DNA of 7,900 bases from an uncultured Gemella sp. Its GTDB lineage: Bacteria; Bacillota; Bacilli; Staphylococcales; Gemellaceae. Of this stretch, positions 1 to 6,108 are shown one piece after another. Below the pieces are notes generated by a model, which worked only from the letters and a program-made list of their open reading frames with translations, was not told where the DNA came from and ran no database searches. The stretch lies in assembly GCA_927911745.1 (NCBI GenBank), contig CAKMQF010000088.1, forward strand, positions 1 through 7,900, in the 5' to 3' direction. The first letter of the stretch is position 1. Each line of letters begins with the position of its first letter. Position numbers and translations under genes: made by a program.

Positions 1-724
1 GTATTCTTAAGATTGCTAAGAATTTAGAAAAAACTAAATTAAGTAGTGATGAATTTTTAGAAAAAGTTAATGATGCTGAATTTATTAAAAAATTTACAGA
101 AACAATTCCCTGAATTAATCACGGATGATGTTTATGGAAAGATATTAAATATGCTTAGAAGGATATTTATACCCAGCTATTTATGAGATAAGTGATAATG
201 AGACTGTAGAAAGCTTAATTACTAAAATGGTTAAGTTAGCTAACGAAAAAGTAGTGCCATTGTATAAGAAAAATAATAAAACTTGGAAAATAAATGGACA
301 AGATAAACAAATTTCTATTCATGAATATATGACAATGGCAAGTATTCTTGAAAAAGAATCTACGAAATCAGATGAGAATAAACTTATTGCAAGTGTGTTC
401 TTAAATAGATTAGCTCAAGGAATGAAATTACAAACAGACCCTTCAGCAAATTATGCAGCTGATAAGTTAACTGGAGCCCCAACGCAGGCTGAATTATCAT
501 TAAATTCACCTTATAATACTTATGCTGTAATTGGGTTGCCGCCAGGACCTATTTCATCTATTGGATCTGCGTCTTACGAAGCATTAAATAATGCTGAGAA
601 TACAGACTATTTATACTTCTTACATGCTACAAAAGATGGAAAAGCTTATTTCTCAAAAACTTACCCAGAGCATGAAGAATTAGCTAAACAACATATCGAA
701 GGATATATTCCAGCTGGAAGCTAA
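1..724 (+). CDS. mltG: Endolytic murein transglycosylase MltG (YceG-like), 3' part, frameshifted
   Basis: MltG is a membrane-anchored lytic transglycosylase that cuts nascent peptidoglycan strands and so sets glycan chain length. The N-terminal cytoplasmic and membrane part lies before the window. The 3' part reads cleanly from about 158 to the stop at 722-724. It holds the family's catalytic block: SILEKES, whose first Glu (350-352) I align with E. coli E218, then VFLNRLAQGMKLQTDPSANY, YNTYAVIGLPPGPISS and a C-terminal YLYFLHATKDGKAYFSKTY. Upstream, homology continues in frame 3 from base 3 (LSSDEFLEKVNDAEFIKKF), then in other frames as ELITDDVYGK, DIKYA and LEGYLYPAIYEI. One extra C in 108-110, one missing A in 138-140 and one missing T near 155-156 explain the breaks. 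The ATG at 227 is therefore internal and not the true start. Family assignment is firm. Whether the gene is truly broken or mis-sequenced is open, and I favour sequence error. Confidence 0.88.
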
Positions 725-750
725 CTAATATATTTTAAATTCAATATTAT

Positions 751-790
751 TGTCAATTTTGTTTGAATTATTTTTAAACTAAAATTGACA
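751..790 (+). repeat. Long A/T-rich inverted repeat downstream of mltG
   Basis: Bases 751-760 (TGTCAATTTT) are the exact reverse complement of 781-790. The pairing continues inward as GTTT (761-764) with AAAC (776-779), leaving T780 as a bulge and an 11-base loop. The right arm is not followed by a T-run, so on its own it is a poor + strand terminator. It lies directly before a canonical terminator and may be an mRNA 3'-end stabiliser or an auxiliary terminator. The role is inferred. Confidence 0.6.
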
Positions 791-797
791 AAATGAC

Positions 798-840
798 TAA
801 CGACTTGTAAATTATATTTGCAAGTCGTTACTTTTATATT
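798..840 (+). terminator. Rho-independent terminator of mltG
   Basis: TAACGACTTG (798-807) pairs perfectly with CAAGTCGTTA (821-830). A T·G wobble and three A-T pairs extend the stem inward to a 5-base loop at 812-816. CTTTTATATT follows immediately as a U-rich tail. It ends transcription from mltG and separates it from the rsmE operon. Confidence 0.85.
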
Positions 841-853
841 GGAATTGCTACTA

Positions 854-882
854 TTGAATTAATATGAATTATGAGGTAAAAT
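854..882 (+). promoter_or_regulatory. Putative sigma-A promoter for the rsmE-gpsB-coaBC-priA operon
   Basis: TTGAAT (854-859) and TAAAAT (877-882) are separated by 17 bases, the optimal spacing, downstream of the mltG terminator and 30 bases before the rsmE ATG. The -10 matches the consensus at five of six positions. The region is so AT-rich that chance matches are easy, so this is a good candidate and not a certainty. Confidence 0.55.
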
Positions 883-912
883 TAACTGTAAGATTAAAAT
901 TTAGGAGTTTTT

Positions 913-1662
913 ATGCAACAGTATTTTATAAATGAAGATTTGAATGTTGAATCGACATATGAATTGTCTAAAGATGACAGTAATCATATTGTAAGAATTA
1001 TGAGAAAGAAAATAGAAGATAAAGTATATGTTGTATTTAATAATGAAATTAAATACATTTGTACTATTGTTGATAATAATGTGGACAAGGTTCTTATTAC
1101 TCCGTATGAACAAGTAATAGGTACTAATGAATTATCGACAAAGATAACAGTGGCTATTCCGCCATTAAAAAATGATAAGATTGAATATTTAATGCAAAAA
1201 TTAACTGAATTAGGTGTTAGTAATATAGTTTTATTTAATTCTGAGAGAAATATTGCCAAAATAAAAAAAGATAAGGTAGATTCTAAGTTAAATAGATGGA
1301 ATAAAATTGTAAAAGAGGCTGCTGAGCAATCTAAGAGAAATGTAATTCCTGATATTACCTATGTCGATAGTTTAAAAGATTTAATTGCATTTTCTGAAAA
1401 GTTTGATCATAAAGTTGTAGCTTATGAGAAGGAATCTGTTAATGAGGAAAATATTAACTTGAAAAATTTATTGCATTCTGATTTAAGTAATAAAGAGGTT
1501 ATAGCAGTGTTTGGAAGTGAAGGTGGACTTTCTGAGCAGGAGGTTGATTTTTTAACTGAAAATAAATTTGATGTGATAGGATTAGGAAAAAGAATACTGA
1601 GAGCTGAAACAGCACCGCTATATTTTGTTAGTTGTGTTGCCTATTTTAGTGAATTTAATTAA
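913..1662 (+). CDS. rsmE: 16S rRNA (uracil(1498)-N3)-methyltransferase RsmE
   Basis: RsmE is a SPOUT-class, SAM-dependent enzyme that methylates N3 of U1498 in helix 44 of 16S rRNA at the decoding region, acting on the assembled 30S subunit. The product is 249 aa, the usual family length. The N-terminal part (about 1-70, with HIVRIMRKK) fits the PUA-like RNA-binding domain. The C-terminal trefoil-knot SAM site is seen as FGSEGGLS (about 200-207) and LGKRILRAETA (about 224-234), both diagnostic of the family. The ATG at 913 is preceded by AGGAG at 903-907 with a 5-base spacer, and no better in-frame start lies upstream. It is the first gene of the operon. In many Firmicutes rsmE follows prmA, which is absent here: the next gene is gpsB, 12 bases on, whose ribosome binding site abuts the rsmE stop. 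Confidence 0.95.
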   Translation: MQQYFINEDLNVESTYELSKDDSNHIVRIMRKKIEDKVYVVFNNEIKYICTIVDNNVDKVLITPYEQVIGTNELSTKITVAIPPLKNDKIEYLMQKLTELGVSNIVLFNSERNIAKIKKDKVDSKLNRWNKIVKEAAEQSKRNVIPDITYVDSLKDLIAFSEKFDHKVVAYEKESVNEENINLKNLLHSDLSNKEVIAVFGSEGGLSEQEVDFLTENKFDVIGLGKRILRAETAPLYFVSCVAYFSEFN

Positions 1663-1674
1663 AGGAGTTAAATT

Positions 1675-1998
1675 ATGAGTGTTGAATTAAATTTAACAGC
1701 AAAAGAAATTTATGAAAAAGAGTTTAGAAAAAGTAGAGTCAAAGGATATAGTGAAGAAGATGTTAATGACTATTTAGATTTAATAATTGAAGACTATATG
1801 AAGCTAGATAAACTTATAACTAGACTTAAAGAATTAGAAATAGAAAATCAAAACTTAAAAATAAAAATTGAAGCTTTAAAAAATACAAGTCGTGAAGATA
1901 AACCTGTTCAGGTAACAAACTTGGATATATTAAAAAGACTATCGAAACTTGAAACAGCGGTTTTTGGAACAAATAATACTGATCATGACTTATATTAA
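1675..1998 (+). CDS. gpsB: Cell division regulator GpsB (DivIVA-like)
   Basis: GpsB is a small DivIVA-related cytoplasmic protein that binds class A penicillin-binding proteins and other partners at the septum, coordinating septal and peripheral wall synthesis in Bacilli. The product is 107 aa, close to the family's usual 98-115. The N-terminal lipid/PBP-binding domain shows AKEIYEKEF and VKGYSEEDVNDYLDLIIEDY (about residues 9-42). A heptad-like charged coiled coil follows to about 70, then a polar linker. The C-terminal oligomerisation helix NLDILKRLSKLETAVFG (82-98) is nearly the same as in Bacillus GpsB, which separates it from longer DivIVA proteins. AAAGGAG at 1661-1667 overlaps the rsmE stop and serves the ATG at 1675. 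Being in an operon with coaBC and priA differs from the rnpB-linked setting usual in Bacillus. Confidence 0.93.
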   Translation: MSVELNLTAKEIYEKEFRKSRVKGYSEEDVNDYLDLIIEDYMKLDKLITRLKELEIENQNLKIKIEALKNTSREDKPVQVTNLDILKRLSKLETAVFGTNNTDHDLY

Positions 1999-2007
1999 TT
2001 AAGTTTA

Positions 2008-2013
2008 GAGGAG
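2008..2013 (+). promoter_or_regulatory. Shine-Dalgarno site that fixes the coaBC start at 2020
   Basis: GAGGAG lies 6 bases before the ATG at 2020, which opens the typical CoaBC N-terminus MNILLIVSGGIAAYKS. The later ATG at 2128 has no comparable site and falls inside the flavoprotein domain. Confidence 0.8.
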
Positions 2014-2019
2014 AATTCC

Positions 2020-3195
2020 ATGAATATTTTATTAATAGTTTCAGGGGGCATTGCAGCATATAAATCAATTGATTATGCAGCTCTCTTGTGAAGCAAGGTA
2101 ATAATGTTAAAGTAATACTTACAAAAAATGCAGAAAAAATTTGTTACGCAGCTACCGTTTCAAACTTTAACAAAAAATAGAGTATATACTAGCACTTTTG
2201 AAGAAATCGATGAAAATGAAATACAACATATAGACTTAACGAAGTGGGCGGAGAAAATAATTGTAGCACCAGCTACAGCAAATTTGATTTCAAAATTTTC
2301 AAATGGAATTGCAGATGACTTAGCTACTTCGTTAATGTTAGCAGTTAGAGATACATCTAATGTTTATATTGTTCCAGCGATGAATACATTTATGTATAGA
2401 AATCCGATTATTCAAGATAATATGAATAGATTAATTAAACTTGGTTTTAATTTTGTGGAACCTGATAGTGGGCTTTTAGCATGTGGAGATGTAGGAGAAG
2501 GTAAATTCCCTTCAATCGAAAAAATTGAAAGTTTTGTGTTTCAAAAAGTTGAACAGGATTTAAAAGGGAAAAAGGTGTTGGTAACTGCGGGACCTACAAA
2601 AGAATTTATCGATCCATTTAGATGCTTAACAAATCCATCTACAGGGAAAATGGGTATTTCTATTGCGAATGAGTGTGCAAGAAGAGGAGCAGAAGTAATC
2701 TTAGTGTCCAGCGTTGATAATGATAGTATTAGCAATAATGTAAAGAAAGTAAAAATCACTAGCACGAATGATATGTTTGAAGCAGTAAAAAATAATTTTA
2801 AGGATTGTGATTTTATTATAAAGGCTGCAGCTGTATCAGATTACACACCAGTTCAAGTTTTTGATAAAAAAGTAAAAAAACAAGATGGAAATTTAACAAT
2901 TGAATTTCAAAGAACGCAAGACATATTAAAATATGTGGGTGATAATAAACGTGAAGGTCAAAAAGTTATTGGTTTCGCTGCTGAAACAAATAATTTGATA
3001 GAATATGCAAAAGAAAAGATTGTTAAGAAAAATCTTGATTATATTGTCGCTAATGATATATCTAAAAAAGATATAGGCTTTGGTAGTGATTATAATGAGG
3101 TCTATATAATAGACAGATACGATAATATTAAGAAAATTGATAAAAGCAATAAAAATAATATAGCAAAAGCTATAGTTGATGAAATATCAAAATAA
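2020..3195 (+). CDS. coaBC: Bifunctional phosphopantothenoylcysteine decarboxylase / phosphopantothenate-cysteine ligase CoaBC, with two compensating frameshifts
   Basis: CoaBC joins cysteine to 4'-phosphopantothenate (CoaB, CTP-dependent) and decarboxylates the product to 4'-phosphopantetheine (CoaC, FMN-dependent), two central steps of coenzyme A synthesis. Read from 2020 it would be 391 aa, close to the usual ~400. The CoaC half shows the flavin loop SGGIAAYKS, the likely catalytic His in QHIDL (about residue 70), APATAN (83-88), PAMNTFMY (119-126) and the substrate flap LACGDVGEGK with Cys about 155. The CoaB half begins near 183 with VLVTAGPTKEFIDP, TNPSTGKMG (204-212), AAAVSDY (269-275) and KKVKK (283-287). 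As given, the frame hits TGA at 2089-2091. A missing base near 2086-2087 moves homology to frame 3 (VKQGNNVKVILTKNAEK), and an extra A in the run 2134-2139 restores frame 1. The gene is essential and otherwise intact, so sequence error is likeliest. priA starts 29 bases downstream. Confidence 0.92.
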
Positions 3196-3209
3196 ATTAA
3201 CTTTAATTT

Positions 3210-3220
3210 AAAGGAGGTGA
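3210..3220 (+). promoter_or_regulatory. Full-length Shine-Dalgarno site of priA
   Basis: AAAGGAGGTGA matches essentially the whole anti-Shine-Dalgarno complement and lies just before the ATG at 3225. It is the strongest ribosome binding site in the window and fixes the priA start. Confidence 0.85.
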
Positions 3221-3224
3221 GATT

Positions 3225-5588
3225 ATGTATGCTGAGGTAATAATTGATGTAAATAATCATAATGTTAATCAAGTTTATTCTTATCTTGTGCCTGAGGAAT
3301 TTAAAGATATGGATATAGTAGGATACAGAGTCGAGGTTCCTTTTGGAACAAGAACGGTTCAAGGGTATGTAGTAGATACTAGAAGTGGGAATTCTGAAGT
3401 AGATATAACGAATAAGTTTAAATATATTAAAAGACTAAAGGATGACTTTCCAATATTAACAAAAGAAATGATTTTATTGTCTAAAGTAATGGCTGATGAA
3501 CTATTTTGTACAAGAATACAGGCAATTGAAACAATTGTCCCTACAAGCCTAAAGAATAAGTATATAGAATACTATGAGCTTCTTGATGGTAATAAAACAT
3601 TACTTTTAGATTATGCAAAACATTTTAATACGGATAATTTAATCGAAAAGAATAAATTTGAGAAGATATTTTCAATTGAACAAATAGGATACTTAATCTC
3701 ACTAAAAGCTATTAGGCTGATAAGTAAGATTAAAGAAATTAAAAACAGCGAAACAGAAGAGTTTTATGTGTTAGATAAATATGAAGATGTTAAATTAACA
3801 AAAAAACAAAAAGAATTAGTCGACTATTTAATTACTAATGATAAAATAAAAAAATCAAAGGTTAAAGATAAACTAAATATAGGAAACTCTGTCACGAAAA
3901 AACTACTTGAAAAGAATGTCATTAGAATTATAGAAGAAGATGTTAAACATGATATAAATACATCTATACTAGAAAATAGTACGAAATTAAGTGAACACCA
4001 GCAAAAAATTTATGACAGAATTAGCGAGAGTTTCGATAGTAATAAATTCAATGAGTATCTTTTACATGGTGTAACAGGTGCAGGGAAAACGGAGATTTAT
4101 ATAAAGCTTGTAGAAAAGGTGATTAAAGAAGGGAAAGAAGCTATCATTTTAGTACCAGAGATAATATTAACCCCGCAAATTGAAAAGAAATTTAGAAAAG
4201 TATTCAGCGATAACATAGCAGTTATACATTCTAGACTTAATGCAAAAGAAAAGTATAATGAGTGGAAAAAAATTCTTGATGGTAAAGTTAAAATATGCTT
4301 AGGTACTCGTTCTGCAGTTTTTGCACCATTTAATAATCTAGGTATTATTATCATTGATGAAGAACATGAAAATAGTTATAAACAAACTGAGTCACCAAGA
4401 TATGATGCTAAGGATATTGCTAGAAAGCGTGGAATCTATAATAAATCTACTGTAGTATATGCTAGTGCAACACCTTCAGTTGATCTATATTATAATTTTG
4501 AAAAGAATAATCCTAATAATTTATTAAAGCTTACACATAGGTTTAATAATAAATTACCGATGATAAATATAGTTCATACCGAAGAAAAAGAAGATGTTAT
4601 TGCTAGTGAATTACTTACTAAGATAAAAGAAAAAATAGAGAAGAAGGAACAAGTACTCTTATTAATGAATAAGCGGGGATATACTAACTTTATTCGTTGT
4701 TTTTCGTGTGGGCATTTATATAAATGTGAAAATTGTGATATAAGTTTAAACTATCATAAACATGATAATTCACTACATTGTCATTTTTGTGGATATCAAA
4801 AGAAAATTTCTAATATACCTAAGTGTTGTGAACATCCAGAATTAGTTTCGGGGAATTATGGTATACAGCGTGTTGAAGAGTACCTGTATCAAAATATACC
4901 AGGTGTTAGAATTACAAGGATGGACTCTGATACCACTAGTAGAAAAGGGGCATATGAAAGGCTACTTACTGATTTTAAAAATCATAAATCTGATATTCTA
5001 TTAGGAACACAGATGATCTCAAAAGGACTAGATTTTCCAAATATTACTTTAGTTGGTGTATTATCTATTGATAATATGATAGCACTACCTAGTTTTAAAG
5101 CTAATGAGAAATTATTCCAATTACTAGTTCAAACTGCTGGTAGGGCTGGACGAAGTGAGAAGGAAGGAGAAGTTGTCTTTCAAACTAATATAGCCAGCAA
5201 TATACTAGATTATGCAATTGAACATAGCTATGAGAAATTTTATAAATATGAACTTAACAGAAGAAAGTTAATAGACTATCCTCCATTTTGTAAAATCTCC
5301 TTTATAACAATAAAAGGATATGATGAACAAAAGACAGAACGTGTTGCTAAGATGATATTCGATTTTATTAGTAAGAAACAAACTAATTTATCAATATTAG
5401 GGCCTAATAAGAGTCTATTTTATAAAGTAAATAATGAATATAAATTCAATATTGCTATAAGATATCAAGATGAAGATTATAATAAACTTTATCCTTTATT
5501 AAAGTATATTAATGATTATTTTGCTGAAAGCTTCTCTAGAGAGAAAATTACAATAACGATTGATAATTCTGCACTGGATTATATGTAA
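3225..5588 (+). CDS. priA: Primosomal protein N', replication restart helicase PriA
   Basis: PriA is an SF2 3'-5' DNA helicase that recognises stalled forks and D-loops and reloads the replicative helicase. The product is 787 aa, full length. Domains in order: 3'-DNA-binding domain (about 1-100, VYSYLVPEEF, VEVPFGTRTVQGYVV); winged helix (about 190-240); helicase lobe 1 with Walker A GVTGAGKT (282-289), DEEH (378-381), the aromatic-rich loop NSYKQTESPRYDAKDIA and SATPS (414-418); a zinc-binding insert; and lobe 2 with LLGTQMISKGLDFPN and GRAGR (639-643). Zinc ligands C492, C495, C501, C504, C519 and C522 are conserved. The last CPxC pair is replaced by KCCEH (C534, C535, H537), so a His may be the eighth ligand. 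The usual PDFRA motif reads PSFKA. It is the last gene of the operon and is followed by a terminator, without the def-fmt genes that often follow priA in Firmicutes. Confidence 0.96.
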   Translation: MYAEVIIDVNNHNVNQVYSYLVPEEFKDMDIVGYRVEVPFGTRTVQGYVVDTRSGNSEVDITNKFKYIKRLKDDFPILTKEMILLSKVMADELFCTRIQAIETIVPTSLKNKYIEYYELLDGNKTLLLDYAKHFNTDNLIEKNKFEKIFSIEQIGYLISLKAIRLISKIKEIKNSETEEFYVLDKYEDVKLTKKQKELVDYLITNDKIKKSKVKDKLNIGNSVTKKLLEKNVIRIIEEDVKHDINTSILENSTKLSEHQQKIYDRISESFDSNKFNEYLLHGVTGAGKTEIYIKLVEKVIKEGKEAIILVPEIILTPQIEKKFRKVFSDNIAVIHSRLNAKEKYNEWKKILDGKVKICLGTRSAVFAPFNNLGIIIIDEEHENSYKQTESPRYDAKDIARKRGIYNKSTVVYASATPSVDLYYNFEKNNPNNLLKLTHRFNNKLPMINIVHTEEKEDVIASELLTKIKEKIEKKEQVLLLMNKRGYTNFIRCFSCGHLYKCENCDISLNYHKHDNSLHCHFCGYQKKISNIPKCCEHPELVSGNYGIQRVEEYLYQNIPGVRITRMDSDTTSRKGAYERLLTDFKNHKSDILLGTQMISKGLDFPNITLVGVLSIDNMIALPSFKANEKLFQLLVQTAGRAGRSEKEGEVVFQTNIASNILDYAIEHSYEKFYKYELNRRKLIDYPPFCKISFITIKGYDEQKTERVAKMIFDFISKKQTNLSILGPNKSLFYKVNNEYKFNIAIRYQDEDYNKLYPLLKYINDYFAESFSREKITITIDNSALDYM

Positions 5589-5645
5589 ATAATTCAAATT
5601 AATTTGTATTAAAAGTAAATTATATATTTTAAAATAAATGTAAAT

Positions 5646-5690
5646 AAATCAGCTCAAAATAGTTTTAATTTGAGTTGATTTTATTTTTAA
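5646..5690 (+). terminator. Rho-independent terminator after priA
   Basis: AAATCAGCTCAAA (5646-5658) pairs with TTTGAGTTGATTT (5669-5681): 13 pairs including one G·U wobble, around a 10-base loop. The T-rich tail TTTATTTTT runs on from the right arm. It closes the rsmE-priA operon just upstream of the ylxM promoter. Confidence 0.8.
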
Positions 5691-5705
5691 AAAAGCGGTA
5701 AAAAT

Positions 5706-5739
5706 TTGAAAAAAACGCGATTTTATCGTATAATATAAT
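5706..5739 (+). promoter_or_regulatory. Near-consensus sigma-A promoter for ylxM-ffh-trmL, with tandem -10 boxes
   Basis: TTGAAA (5706-5711), a 17-base spacer and a perfect TATAAT (5729-5734) form the best promoter in the window. A second TATAAT (5734-5739) shares its first T with the first box but would sit at a poor 22-base spacing. Transcription would start near 5741, giving a leader of about 34 bases before the GTG start of ylxM. Confidence 0.82.
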
Positions 5740-5763
5740 GATGTAGATTTATATTTAATGACT

Positions 5764-5769
5764 GGAGGA
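5764..5769 (+). promoter_or_regulatory. Shine-Dalgarno site supporting the GTG start of ylxM
   Basis: GGAGGA lies 5 bases before the GTG at 5775. No ATG in this frame is suitably placed nearby, so this site decides for the non-ATG start. Confidence 0.75.
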
Positions 5770-5774
5770 AGATT

Positions 5775-6098
5775 GTGGAAATAGAACAAGTTATAAAGAT
5801 TTCACAACTCTATGATTTTTACTCTGAATTACTTAGTGATAAACAAAGACAGTATTTAGATGACTATTATTTTAACGATTTATCGCTAACAGAGATTTCT
5901 GAAAATTATAATATATCAAAACAAGCTGTATCTAATAATATTAAGAGAACAATATTAGAATTAGAACAGTTTGAAGAGAAGTTAAATTTAATTAAATTAA
6001 ACAATCAGAGATTGTTTTTACTAAATGAGATAAAAAAATCAACTACTGATACAGAAGTACTAACGTATGTTGAAGAATTGATAAAACTAGAAAATTAG
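5775..6098 (+). CDS. ylxM: YlxM family SRP-associated helix-turn-helix protein (UPF0122)
   Basis: YlxM (p13) proteins are small sigma-70 region 4-like helix-turn-helix proteins almost always encoded beside ffh. In Streptococcus a homologue has been linked to the signal recognition particle and modulation of its GTPase activity. The exact role here is inferred from family and position. The product is 107 aa, a typical length. Visible features are an N-terminal YDFYSELLSDKQRQYLDDYY segment, the helix-turn-helix LSLTEISENYNISKQAVSNNIKRT (about residues 34-58, shown by LTEIS and SKQAVSNNI) and a charged helical C-terminus. The start is GTG. The gene begins a new transcription unit, and its TAG stop overlaps the ribosome binding site of ffh, with an 11-base spacer-sized gap to the ffh ATG. 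A DNA-binding regulator is the alternative reading, but the linkage to ffh argues for YlxM. Confidence 0.92.
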   Translation: MEIEQVIKISQLYDFYSELLSDKQRQYLDDYYFNDLSLTEISENYNISKQAVSNNIKRTILELEQFEEKLNLIKLNNQRLFLLNEIKKSTTDTEVLTYVEELIKLEN

Positions 6099-6108
6099 GA
6101 GAGCTTGT

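Noticed and set aside
725..912. Small RNA, riboswitch or T-box in the mltG-rsmE gap
   Set aside because: Apart from two hairpins and a promoter I see no conserved riboswitch core or T-box motif, and the leader left before rsmE is too short.
111..2091. TGA read as tryptophan (alternative genetic code)
   Set aside because: TGG encodes Trp in the intact genes, no intact gene has in-frame TGA, and reading through TGA in coaBC only meets TAA shortly after.
2083..2139. Programmed ribosomal frameshifting in coaBC
   Set aside because: It would need a -1 shift without a slippery heptamer, followed by a +1 shift at a six-A run, in a family not known for recoding. Two sequence errors are simpler.
2128..3195. 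coaBC starting at ATG 2128
   Set aside because: That ATG lies inside the region where the true frame is frame 3. It lacks a ribosome binding site, and the conserved N-terminus with a good Shine-Dalgarno site is found at 2020.
901..4354. Open frames on the minus strand (for example 901-1113, 984-1259, 1826-2068, 2541-2765, 3102-3362, 4097-4354)
   Set aside because: All lie opposite well-supported + strand genes, lack ribosome binding sites and recognisable motifs, and look like by-products of AT-rich coding sequence.
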